64,000 bases of DNA from an uncultured Clostridium sp. (GTDB lineage: Bacteria; Bacillota_I; Bacilli_A; RF39; UBA660): the NCBI GenBank assembly GCA_902493795.1, contig CABUQZ010000006.1, positions 10,688 to 74,687 on the forward strand, given 5' to 3'. Under the pieces are notes generated by a model. The model did not search any database and was not told the DNA's origin. It was given only the letters and a program-made list of their open reading frames with translations. Position 1 is the stretch's first letter. The number at the start of each line of letters is the position of its first letter. Positions 34,405 through 42,299 of the stretch are shown piece by piece. Both the position numbers and the translations under genes were made by a program.

Positions 34405-35916
34405 TTAACTATTTATTAATTTATTTAATAAATCAAACATATCTTTATCATTAATGATATGTTCATTTTCTAATACTTTAAAATTCTTTATTATAGTTAT
34501 CATAATTATTTCATAACTTTTTGCAAGTAGAGGAAAATCTTCTTTTTTTATCGATTTATAACTACCAATTATTTCCTTAAGTGAATCATATAATAAATAC
34601 TTCATTCTTTTTTTATTACCATTACTTAAAGAATAAATTGAAGCTTTTATAAAATAGTCATGCAGTTTTATAGAATCAACTTTTTTATAAGATGTTGTAG
34701 AAGATCCTACTGTACCTGCATTTCTTTTATCCCACACATACACTGCACCAGGTACATAATAAAAAGTTTCACAATAAGAAAACAATGTTGGCGAGTACGC
34801 AGAATCTTCATAATAACTAAACTCTGGAAACTTAACTTTTTTAGCAATACTAGTTTTTACTATTTTATCCCATACTGCACAAAAATACATATTCGTATTT
34901 TTCCCTTTATTATTAAATACATCTTCGTACGAATATAAATATTCATCTTGATTATTCTTTGTAAAATCTATACAAGTTGAAACTTTTCCACTACTTTCTT
35001 TGATTATTGTTTTAAATATAACCATATCAGGCTTATTATATTTTTTTACTGCATCAAATGACTTTTCATAAGAATATGGATGTATAAAATCATCATTATC
35101 CATAAACTGCGTGTATTCTCCATCTGCCATTTCAAGTCCAATATTTCTAGCATGTGATACTCCGAAATTTTCTGTATGAACTACTCTAAATTTAGATGGA
35201 TATGTATCTTTATACCAATTGCATATTTCTAAGCTTGAATCAAAGGACCCATCATCTACTAATATCACATCAACATTATCATAACTAGATAATAATATCG
35301 AATCAAGACATCTAGGTAAAAAAAGTTGAGAATTATATACAGGAACAATTACCGATAAATCAACTTTTTTTCTTAAAGGTAAAATATTTTTATTAAACGA
35401 GCACTCAAAACAATTTGATTTTGCAACTAAAACTAAATGATCATCAACATTTTTATAGCCTTCAATATAATAAGTTTTTCCTAATACTAATTTATTAGTA
35501 TTAACCATAAAATCATTAGTTTTTAATATAACCTTACTAAAGTTTTCATTCTTTTCAAAAATAATATAACTATCATACACTTCATCTGTTTGAAAAGATA
35601 ATGATATACCTTGAAATGATTTAACAACTTTAACGTCAATTATATCTAAATCACAAGAGTAAAATGAAAATGAATCACTCTCATATGCTATTATTTCTTT
35701 TTCATTATATTCTTGCACAGCTACTACTTTAAATTTATTATATTGTAAGTAATTATCTTTTTTCATACTAAATATTTCGTCATTCAAAATAGTTAAAACA
35801 TCATAATTGAAAATATTATTTTCTCCCATAAGATAATAATTATATTTTTTTTCTTTTTCAAATGAAAAAACGAATGATTCACTATCTTCAAAAACAACAT
35901 TTATTTTTTTATCCAT
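34405..35916 (-). CDS. Family 2 glycosyltransferase with N-terminal accessory domain
   Basis: 503 residues. Residues about 190-300 are a GT-A core: VDLSVIVPVYNSQLFLPRCL, the nucleotide-binding VILVDDGSFDSS, GVSHARNIGLE and the DxD-like MDNDDFIHP. A beta-rich N-terminal domain (1-185) is unlike the catalytic core and may bind a polymer. The C-terminal 200 residues are helical (YEDSAYSPTLF, VYVWDKRN). No membrane helix is seen. It probably adds a sugar to a wall-associated or capsular polymer; donor and acceptor are unknown. First gene of the four-gene operon. Confidence 0.82.
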   Translation of the reverse strand: MDKKINVVFEDSESFVFSFEKEKKYNYYLMGENNIFNYDVLTILNDEIFSMKKDNYLQYNKFKVVAVQEYNEKEIIAYESDSFSFYSCDLDIIDVKVVKSFQGISLSFQTDEVYDSYIIFEKNENFSKVILKTNDFMVNTNKLVLGKTYYIEGYKNVDDHLVLVAKSNCFECSFNKNILPLRKKVDLSVIVPVYNSQLFLPRCLDSILLSSYDNVDVILVDDGSFDSSLEICNWYKDTYPSKFRVVHTENFGVSHARNIGLEMADGEYTQFMDNDDFIHPYSYEKSFDAVKKYNKPDMVIFKTIIKESSGKVSTCIDFTKNNQDEYLYSYEDVFNNKGKNTNMYFCAVWDKIVKTSIAKKVKFPEFSYYEDSAYSPTLFSYCETFYYVPGAVYVWDKRNAGTVGSSTTSYKKVDSIKLHDYFIKASIYSLSNGNKKRMKYLLYDSLKEIIGSYKSIKKEDFPLLAKSYEIIMITIIKNFKVLENEHIINDKDMFDLLNKLINS

Positions 35917-35996
35917 AGAATACCTCTAGTATTATTTGTACTAAAAATAATATAACATATTAACAAATATAATGATAGTCATTAAGTCAAAAAAAA

Positions 35997-36010
35997 AGAG
36001 CCAAGCTCTT
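35997..36010 (-). terminator. Terminator of the main T7SS operon
   Basis: AAGAGC and GCTCTT pair around a CAA-type loop and are followed on the minus strand by nine T. It lies 18 bases beyond the last WXG100 gene. Confidence 0.75.
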
Positions 36011-36027
36011 AATTTATTAATGCGAAA

Positions 36028-36348
36028 CTATGCTGCTGCATCGTAACTGTTGTTAAGCAATTCGTTTGCTTTTTCTTCAATCTTCTTATCAGCATTTTCA
36101 TAAGCTGCAGCTGTATTATCTAAGAAAGTTGCATAATTGTTAATTGCAGTATAGAAATCAGAAAATTTAGCAGATAAACTTGTATATCTAGCTCTTAAAT
36201 TTTCAGCTGCTGCACTTTCCCATGAAGCTGCTGTTCCATTAATTGTTTGAGTTGCTTCATCAAGAGTAGCACTCATATCATTAACATTTTTTCTCAATGA
36301 ACTTGACGCATTACGTAATTCAACTGAGTTTACTTGCATTCCATCCAT
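36028..36348 (-). CDS. WXG100-family protein (WES variant, YxxxD)
   Basis: 106 residues, the Esx fold: two helices with AASWESAAAENL at the turn (W-E-S) and YENAD in the C-terminal arm (YxxxD signal). The start ATG at 36348 has AAAGGAGG 8 bases upstream. It lies 28 bases after the preceding WXG100 gene, in a pair driven by a consensus-like promoter, suggesting that these two Esx proteins are made in excess over the rest of the system. Likely exported as a heterodimer with that neighbour. Confidence 0.85.
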   Translation of the reverse strand: MDGMQVNSVELRNASSSLRKNVNDMSATLDEATQTINGTAASWESAAAENLRARYTSLSAKFSDFYTAINNYATFLDNTAAAYENADKKIEEKANELLNNSYDAAA

Positions 36349-36376
36349 TCAATATTCCTCCTTTATTATATTCAAA

Positions 36377-36667
36377 CTATAAGTTACTAGCTTGTTGAGC
36401 TATTTCTGCTTGTAACTTCTCTAAACTATTAGCTGTCTCTTGTAAGAAAACACCATAGTTACCAATAACCTGTCCTAAAGCATTGATATTCTCTTTGTAT
36501 CCATTTACTGTATTAGCAAATTGAACATTATCTGCACCTTTCCAGTTATTTTGTAATGTGTCTACAGTCTCATATAGACTCTTAACAGATCCAAGATAAG
36601 ATTCAGCATTTCCTACTAAACTCTTTCCTGCAGTTCTGATTTCTTCTGGGCTTGCCTTTAAAACCAT
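36377..36667 (-). CDS. WXG100-family protein (WKG), EsxA-like
   Basis: 96 residues, the standard EsxA length. It has NNWKGADNVQF at the turn (W-K-G) and no YxxxD in its tail. The N terminus (ASPEEIRTAGKSL) is typical of Firmicutes EsxA/YukE. Start ATG behind AAGGAGGTG. It is the first gene after a strong promoter at 36.74-36.76 kb and is probably the partner of the WES-type protein encoded next. Confidence 0.9.
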   Translation of the reverse strand: MVLKASPEEIRTAGKSLVGNAESYLGSVKSLYETVDTLQNNWKGADNVQFANTVNGYKENINALGQVIGNYGVFLQETANSLEKLQAEIAQQASNL

Positions 36668-36733
36668 TTATATTCACCTCCTTGAATATATATAAATAGG
36701 TAGAACATTTAGCCTCACTATTCTTATGTATTA

Positions 36734-36762
36734 ATCGTAGTATATTTTTCTATTTTTGTCAA
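36734..36762 (-). promoter_or_regulatory. Strong promoter for the WXG100 pair
   Basis: On the minus strand a perfect TTGACA (36757-36762) and TACGAT (36734-36739) are separated by 17 bases. The leader is about 60 bases long before ATG 36667. It lets the two Esx genes be expressed independently of the long T7SS operon. Confidence 0.7.
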
Positions 36763-36806
36763 TTTTTTTTAAAAATTATAACAACATTTTACATTAATTT
36801 TTTTTC

Positions 36807-37121
36807 TTATTGATTTTGAGAAGTTGTATCGTTAGGTACAGAAATTTTGCTAAGTTGATCAGCTAATTCTTTTTTGAAGGCAACTTCCTCGTCGTCAACA
36901 AAACCTTTATAGAATACTCTGTCTATTTGATCATGGTTAAACACACAAACCTCTTCATAGTTTAAAAATCCTTCTGGATAAACACATCCACTATAATCGA
37001 AAATACTATCTCCAGTTTGTGGTGACATACTAGCAAAACCAGTAATCATAATTCTTTTTTCTGCATTTTTCAATAAAACTACAGTACCAATAGGTAAATA
37101 TTTTTCTCCAATTTCATTCAT
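36807..37121 (-). CDS. DUF4176-family T7SS-associated protein
   Basis: 104 residues, starting at the ATG at 37121 behind GGAGG. The segment YLPIGTVVLLKNAEKRIMIT, followed by DYSGCVYPEGFL and IDRVFYKGFVDDEE, matches the DUF4176 family as I know it from Firmicutes T7SS loci. It is a small, probably cytoplasmic beta-rich protein whose role is not established. It is placed between a large candidate substrate and the WXG100 pair. Confidence 0.82.
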   Translation of the reverse strand: MNEIGEKYLPIGTVVLLKNAEKRIMITGFASMSPQTGDSIFDYSGCVYPEGFLNYEEVCVFNHDQIDRVFYKGFVDDEEVAFKKELADQLSKISVPNDTTSQNQ

Positions 37122-37143
37122 TTTACTTTCCTCCATTTATTAT

Positions 37144-39750
37144 TTATACTTCTTTGTCAAGAGCTTTTCTTTCGTTATATTCATCTACTAAAGCACCAAT
37201 TACACTATATTCTTTTTGTCCATTAACTGTCGGCGTAGGTACTGTTGGTGTTGATGTAGTTGGTGTTGGAACAGTTGGCGTTGATGTAGTTGGCGTAGGA
37301 ACAGTTGGTGTTGGAACAGTTGGCGTTGGCACAATCGGTGTAGGCCCATAAGAACTAGCATCAAGTCTACCAATTGTATAAACGTTATCAGTAAATTGAT
37401 TCCATCCATCAGGAGTATTTCCTAAACCTTGCTGTCCAAAATATCTTGCACCATTTTCTGCATTCTGATACCAATTGCCATTCTGCTTTAAAGGAATATT
37501 AGAACCACCATACATTCTATCCGCAACATTAGCTGTAGAATCCATCCACAATTGTTGTGCTCTTGCTATATCATCAGGGCTATCAAATGCATCAAGTAAT
37601 CCATACTGATCAATTTTTGCAAGATTACGTTGAGCCTCATTATAAGACATCTTGTTAGCATCAGTTACACCATACATTCCACGTTCAGATACACTACCAT
37701 TAGAAGCATTTACAGGATTACCATTTGCTGGTGTACTTCCTCCACCATTAGCTGGACTACCAATTGGTTGACTTTCATTTACTGGAGTACTTCCTCCACC
37801 ATTTGTAGAACTACCAATTGGTTGGCTTTCATTTGCTGGTGTGCTTCCGCCACCGTTTCCTCTATTTGCAGACCTACCAATTGGTTGACTTTCATTTGCT
37901 GGTGTGCTTCCGCCACCGTTTCCTCTATTTGCAGACCTACCAATTGGTTGGCTTTCATTTGATGGTGTACTTCCGCCACCATTTCCTCCATTTGCTGAAG
38001 TACCATTTGATTGGCCACCATTGTTTTGACCACCATTATTTTGGGCTCCATTATTCTGTGCGCCATTGTTTTGGCCGCCATTGTTTTGGCCGCCATTATT
38101 TTGGGCTCCATTGTTTTGGCCACCATTGTTTTGGCCACCATTGTTTTGGCCACCATTGTTTTGGCCACCATTATTTTGGGCTCCATTGTTTTGGCTACCA
38201 TTGTTTTGGCCACCATTATTTTGGGCTCCATTGTTTTGGCCACCATTGTTTTGGCCACCATTGTTTTGGGCTCCATTGTTTTGAGCTCCATTAGAAGCAT
38301 TGCCACGTCTAAACCTACTAGCAATTGAATTTTTTGCTTTTCCTAAAGCTTGTCCAGGTTTAGCAACTGCACTGGCAACATTATCGACAACTTTAGTAGA
38401 AAGTGCATCAGCTTTAGCATCCAAAGCACCCATCTTTTGCCACATAGAAGTTCTAGCAAGTTTTGAACCGCCAATTAATTTAGAACCACCAGTCATCAAA
38501 TGTCCCATTCCTCTTAATGGGCTAGCTGCAATGTTAATAGCTTTGTTAACAACAGTCCCAGGGAAATGTTTTCCTTTAAGTGCACTAGACCAACCATTAC
38601 CAAATTTAGTACCAGCTGCTTTTGAAAGAGCACTGTAAGCTTTTCCAAAAACAGTAGTCGATCCAGTTCCAGTTGCCCAAGTAGAAAATTTAGATGCTAA
38701 TGCTTTTCCAAAATGTCCTAAAGCATAACTAGATAGTCCAACAACTGAACCAGTTCCAATTGCACCCCAAATGTTTTCTCCTCCACTCGCTTGTAACGAT
38801 GATTCCATCGAACTACCAGCAACAGAAACAGCAGATACAATAGCACCTCCACCAGTCATCCACAATGCACCATGTGCAACTGTAGAACCAACTAATTTTC
38901 CAGCATTTCTATACCCATCATCGTGAAGTCCCAAAGTATCACTAACCCAATCAGCAGCTCCACCAACAATGTCCTTAGCAGCAAAATTAGCAATTGATTT
39001 ACCAGCGTCGTGATCAAACAATGAAACAACACCAGCAACTAAAGTAGCTCCAGTATCAAGAACACCTTCACCAACTTTAAATACGCCTTCTACTGCTCCA
39101 ACGGTCAAAGAACCAACTTTAGTAAATATATTTGATGTATAAACAGGATTCTCTTTTTCCCATACATCTGGACTAAAGTTATAATTATCATCATAAGTGA
39201 CATTATTACCTAAAGATCCACCAGCATGCATATTACCAGCAACACCAAAAGCAACAGAATTAATTGCATTTGACATAGATGTTAGTTGGGCTTCACCTTT
39301 TTTATTTAATCTATCTATCTCTCTATTAGCTTCAGCTATTTTCTTAGAATCGCCATCACGCCATTCCTCATTAAAGAATCCTTTGATTTCATTCCAAACA
39401 CGTTCCCACCAACCAGGATTCCAATTTACTCCTTCTGCTCTTAGTTCTTCAATTCTTTTACAATATGATTCAACTTCATCACAATTACTAAACAATGCAT
39501 TTAAATCACCTTCAACGTGTGATTTAACCCTTTGAATAGCATCATTTGATAAAACTAAGCAAGATTTAGCTTCAGTTACTTGGGCATCACTAGATGCTGA
39601 AGATAGTCCATCTACAGAAGTCTCAACTAGCTTAGATGCCAAATTTAATGATTCAGAAATAGCACTCTGAGTTGTCTTCATACCACTTATACTAGGGTAA
39701 ACATCATGAAGAGACTTTAACTTGCTAGACATTTGATTTAATTCAGCCAT
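37144..39750 (-). CDS. Large repeat-rich candidate T7SS substrate (868 residues)
   Basis: The N-terminal 170 residues are helical without signal peptide (LKSLHDVYPSISGMKTTQS), as in T7SS substrates. Residues about 200-350 are Gly/Ala-rich and hydrophobic (VGSLTVGAVEGVFKVGEGVL, STVAHGALWMTGGGAIVSAV), as in the glycine-zipper regions of polymorphic toxins. Residues about 485-580 are some 18 NNGxQ repeats. A second repeat block (NESQPIGRSANRGNGGGST) follows, then a compact domain (NEAQRNLAKIDQYGLLDAFD, GNWYQNAENGARYFGQQ) and a PTPTVPT tail block. It may be a surface-displayed or toxin-like protein. No catalytic motif is recognised. It lies between two WXG100 genes and DUF4176. Confidence 0.62.
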   Translation of the reverse strand: MAELNQMSSKLKSLHDVYPSISGMKTTQSAISESLNLASKLVETSVDGLSSASSDAQVTEAKSCLVLSNDAIQRVKSHVEGDLNALFSNCDEVESYCKRIEELRAEGVNWNPGWWERVWNEIKGFFNEEWRDGDSKKIAEANREIDRLNKKGEAQLTSMSNAINSVAFGVAGNMHAGGSLGNNVTYDDNYNFSPDVWEKENPVYTSNIFTKVGSLTVGAVEGVFKVGEGVLDTGATLVAGVVSLFDHDAGKSIANFAAKDIVGGAADWVSDTLGLHDDGYRNAGKLVGSTVAHGALWMTGGGAIVSAVSVAGSSMESSLQASGGENIWGAIGTGSVVGLSSYALGHFGKALASKFSTWATGTGSTTVFGKAYSALSKAAGTKFGNGWSSALKGKHFPGTVVNKAINIAASPLRGMGHLMTGGSKLIGGSKLARTSMWQKMGALDAKADALSTKVVDNVASAVAKPGQALGKAKNSIASRFRRGNASNGAQNNGAQNNGGQNNGGQNNGAQNNGGQNNGSQNNGAQNNGGQNNGGQNNGGQNNGGQNNGAQNNGGQNNGGQNNGAQNNGAQNNGGQNNGGQSNGTSANGGNGGGSTPSNESQPIGRSANRGNGGGSTPANESQPIGRSANRGNGGGSTPANESQPIGSSTNGGGSTPVNESQPIGSPANGGGSTPANGNPVNASNGSVSERGMYGVTDANKMSYNEAQRNLAKIDQYGLLDAFDSPDDIARAQQLWMDSTANVADRMYGGSNIPLKQNGNWYQNAENGARYFGQQGLGNTPDGWNQFTDNVYTIGRLDASSYGPTPIVPTPTVPTPTVPTPTTSTPTVPTPTTSTPTVPTPTVNGQKEYSVIGALVDEYNERKALDKEV
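37221..37345 (-). repeat. Proline/threonine repeat block (PTPTVPT, PTTSTPTV)
   Basis: In-frame repeats of PTPTV and PTPTTSTPTV, near-identical at DNA level (GTTGGTGTTGG-type units on the plus strand), form an extended linker near the C terminus of the 868-residue protein. Such linkers often span a cell wall. Confidence 0.75.
37720..37985 (-). repeat. Five copies of a NESQPIG...GGGSTPA repeat
   Basis: The units contain GGGSTPxNESQPIG followed by RSANRGN, SSTNGG or SPANGG. Two 63-bp units are almost identical, indicating recent duplication; the others are shorter. They lie within the 868-residue protein next to the NNGxQ block. Confidence 0.75.
38005..38297 (-). repeat. About 19 tandem 15-bp units encoding NNGxQ
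   Basis: The DNA repeats with a 15-base period (plus strand CCATTGTTTTGGCCA type). It encodes NNGGQ, NNGAQ or once NNGSQ about 18 times in a row, with SNG variants at the edges. Copies are near-identical, so the length is expected to vary between strains. Confidence 0.9.
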
Positions 39751-39769
39751 ATAAAATCATCTCTCCCTT

Positions 39770-40090
39770 CTATTCAACTACACCATATGAATCAGCATTA
39801 GACTCTACAGAAGTAATTTGACTTTCATCTTCTTCTGAATATTTACTAATAACAGTATTTAAAAATGCAGCATACTTTTGATTTTGTTCATTAACAGTAT
39901 CAAAAACCTTTTGAAAATTTTCAACAGCTCCTAACACTGTATCACTAGCTTCTCCTTCCCAAATAGTCTTGGCATTAGTAGTAGCATCCTTTATTGAATT
40001 CAATAAAGTTTCCATCTTACCCATTTCACCTTTAAACTGATTAAGAAGTGAAGAAAGCTCTTGTGACGTTATTTTTATATTTTCTGCCAT
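39770..40090 (-). CDS. WXG100-family protein (WEG, YxxxD)
   Basis: 106 residues, two-helix Esx layout with AKTIWEGEASDTV at the turn (W-E-G) and YSEED in the tail (YxxxD/E). Its stop lies 20 bases before the start of the 868-residue gene and its start is 2 bases from the neighbouring WXG100 gene. It is a likely partner of that neighbour and possibly a targeting partner for the large substrate encoded next. Confidence 0.85.
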   Translation of the reverse strand: MAENIKITSQELSSLLNQFKGEMGKMETLLNSIKDATTNAKTIWEGEASDTVLGAVENFQKVFDTVNEQNQKYAAFLNTVISKYSEEDESQITSVESNADSYGVVE

Positions 40091-40092
40091 GA

Positions 40093-40383
40093 TTACCCTC
40101 CTAATATTGAATAGAACTTAGCACATCTATTATCATAATTAACAGAGCTATTCTTTACTACATTACCAAATTGTAATAAAGCCTGTTCAATTGATTTTAA
40201 GTTAGTAGTATAACTAGATGCATTTGATATGAAGTTTTTAGCATCATATCCATCCCATCCACTTTCTATAGAAGAAATCACTTCATTCATAGAAGCAATA
40301 AGTGCTGTTAGTTCACTCGCTTTTGCTTCTAAATCTTCACCATATTTTTTTAAATCTTCAGTTTTAACAATTATCTTCGACAT
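40093..40383 (-). CDS. WXG100-family protein (WDG)
   Basis: 96 residues with ESGWDGYDAKNF at the turn (W-D-G). The tail reads YDNRC, so the YxxxD signal is missing its acidic residue. Two-base gap to the WEG-type partner suggests translation of the pair in fixed ratio. Start ATG at 40383 behind GGAGG. It follows the 545-residue protein by 13 bases. Confidence 0.85.
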   Translation of the reverse strand: MSKIIVKTEDLKKYGEDLEAKASELTALIASMNEVISSIESGWDGYDAKNFISNASSYTTNLKSIEQALLQFGNVVKNSSVNYDNRCAKFYSILGG

Positions 40384-40396
40384 AACCTAACCTCCT

Positions 40397-42034
40397 TTAT
40401 GCAGTTTTTGAAAAAGTTGTAGAACTAGATGATGATTCACTATTCATTACTTTAGTTCCAGTCGTTGCTTGAGTACCAGTTGTTGTACCAGTTGAAACAT
40501 CAGTTGTAACATTAGAGTTTGCTGAAGCAATTATAGCAGTCTTACCATCTTTTGATATTGACTCAGTTGGAATTAAAGTAGATTCTTTCGGAGTTACATA
40601 GTAATATTGTCCACTTTCAGAATCATAAACAGTTTCCTCAAGTTTTGTATTATAAAGATTATTTGCAACTTTTTGAACAACAGAAGAATCTTCATTTTTG
40701 TAAATTGTTCCTACTCCTTCACAATTAGGACTATTATCAATTACATCTCTAACTTTATCAGCATAAGAAGAATCAGTTAAGAATTTTTCAGTTGTAGTAT
40801 TATTTGCTTTAGCAGCATTATCAAGTTCTGTTTTCAATTGATCAGCTTCACTCATAGTCATTCCATATGCTTTATAATTACTTCCATTATATAAACTATT
40901 CATATTTTCTCTCATACCTTCATCACTAAACTTAGATGTAGCTTTGAAGAATGTTGAAGACTTACCAAATGAAGCAGCAGCGTTTCTTAATTCTTCTGCA
41001 TACTCTTTATCAGTTAACAACTCTTCATAAGTAATTCCTGTTTCTTCAGCAATAAAATCAACAAAACTTCTTACAATATCAGTGTCTTCTGTAGGTAATT
41101 CTGTAGTTCCGTCACCATCATATACTTTTAACATAATAGTTTGGAAATCTTCAGGAGCAAGTTTTACTAGTTCTTTAAATAATTCTGAAACATTACCAAA
41201 TCCTTCTAAAGTAGTTTTTAACAATTCTGTGTATTTAGGATCATTTATTAACTGATCAACAGTTATTCCATTATCTTTGGCAATTTGTTCTAAGTATCTA
41301 TGCATAATAGATAAATTAACAGCATTCAAATCAAATACCTCAGGATACTTTCCTTTAAGCATATCTTCGATAAATTTACGAACAACTTTGCTATCTGCAT
41401 CCTTAATTTGATCTTTAAATTCTTGTGGAATATTTGGAGAATCAAGTAATAATTGTTTAATTTTATCAGAATTAACTTCATTTTCAACATATGTATCAAG
41501 ACATTCATCACCTGAAAGTGCAATTAATGCCTCGACTGTACCATCCAAATCTTCTAACTCCATATCATCAAGTGGTCCTGCATCAACAGGGGCTACCAAA
41601 GGAATCGAAGTTCCAGTTGGATCAGTAACAGGTGGTGTTTCAGTAGGCGGTGTTGCAGTTGGAGTGGTTGGCCCAGTTGGTCCAGTTGGTCCTCCACCAC
41701 TTGGTCCACCGCCACTAGGTCCGCCACCACCACCAGGTCCATTAGGAGAAGTTGGCACTTGCGTTGGTTCGTCCCCACCAGGCGTATCATCAGCTTTAAA
41801 ATATTCGGATAAAGCAGGTGCAATTTTACTATTTAGAAAATCATATATCTCAGTTAAACTAATCTTCAATTCATTATTAAATTTCGTACCTAAATCAGGA
41901 TTTACACTTGATAGCTTACCAAAAGGATCACCTAAAACAGTACTACATGCAGTATTTAAATTAGTAATCCCTTTAACTAATTCATTTACAGCATCTTGTC
42001 CAGCCTCCAAATTACTTATATTTATTTCAGCCAT
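40397..42034 (-). CDS. T7SS-locus protein with four related 78-residue units, candidate substrate
   Basis: 545 residues. Residues 1-80 are helical without signal peptide (AGQDAVNELVKGITNLNTAC). Residues 86-145 are a Pro/Gly/Thr linker (PSGGGPSGGGPTGPTGPT). Residues about 176-463 contain repeated units, clearest at 246-305, 324-383 and 402-463. Each has a helix of the YLEQIAKDNGITVDQLI type, a (N/T)D(P/K)(K/E)Y(T/A)E segment and an ending like KVYDG or SLYNG. The tail is Ser/Thr-rich. I recognise no family. The position right after YukD and before WXG100 genes suggests an exported structural or effector protein. Confidence 0.6.
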   Translation of the reverse strand: MAEINISNLEAGQDAVNELVKGITNLNTACSTVLGDPFGKLSSVNPDLGTKFNNELKISLTEIYDFLNSKIAPALSEYFKADDTPGGDEPTQVPTSPNGPGGGGGPSGGGPSGGGPTGPTGPTTPTATPPTETPPVTDPTGTSIPLVAPVDAGPLDDMELEDLDGTVEALIALSGDECLDTYVENEVNSDKIKQLLLDSPNIPQEFKDQIKDADSKVVRKFIEDMLKGKYPEVFDLNAVNLSIMHRYLEQIAKDNGITVDQLINDPKYTELLKTTLEGFGNVSELFKELVKLAPEDFQTIMLKVYDGDGTTELPTEDTDIVRSFVDFIAEETGITYEELLTDKEYAEELRNAAASFGKSSTFFKATSKFSDEGMRENMNSLYNGSNYKAYGMTMSEADQLKTELDNAAKANNTTTEKFLTDSSYADKVRDVIDNSPNCEGVGTIYKNEDSSVVQKVANNLYNTKLEETVYDSESGQYYYVTPKESTLIPTESISKDGKTAIIASANSNVTTDVSTGTTTGTQATTGTKVMNSESSSSSTTFSKTA

Positions 42035-42050
42035 AAAATCACATCCTCTG

Positions 42051-42299
42051 CTATATTAAAATAACTTCTGTACCATTTCTGATATCAGTATCTTTAACTG
42101 TCATATTTATATTATAAGGTTTACCAGTAACTTTACTATATAAAGTTGCATCTTTTATTGGATAATGTCCACCAGATAACTCCGATACTGCCTTAGCAAG
42201 TATCGAAGTAACCTTGTGAATTTTCTTTCCAATAGGTATATAAACCTCATATCTTTGTTCTATTAATGGAACTTGAACTATAATAAATACTTTATTCAT
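42051..42299 (-). CDS. YukD/EsaB ubiquitin-like T7SS component
   Basis: 82 residues, the size of YukD/EsaB. The beta-grasp pattern is visible (KVFIIVQVP, YEVYIPIGKKIHKVTSIL, ATLYSKVTGKPYNI, GTEVILI), and no C-terminal Gly-Gly is present. In other Firmicutes this cytoplasmic protein is required for T7SS activity. The start overlaps the essC stop (TAATG), so they are translationally coupled. Confidence 0.88.
   Translation of the reverse strand: MNKVFIIVQVPLIEQRYEVYIPIGKKIHKVTSILAKAVSELSGGHYPIKDATLYSKVTGKPYNINMTVKDTDIRNGTEVILI

Noticed and set aside
38005..38297. Tandem repeats that could be taken for a CRISPR array
   Set aside because: The units are 15 bases, contiguous, in frame with the host gene and have no spacers.
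37818..38328. Plus-strand and alternate-frame open frames across the repeat block (for example FWPPLFWPPLF-type proteins)
   Set aside because: They are shadows created by the repetitive codons of the 868-residue gene and have no ribosome binding sites.
41664..42059. Proline-rich plus-strand frame
   Set aside because: Shadow of the Pro/Gly linker of the 545-residue T7SS protein.
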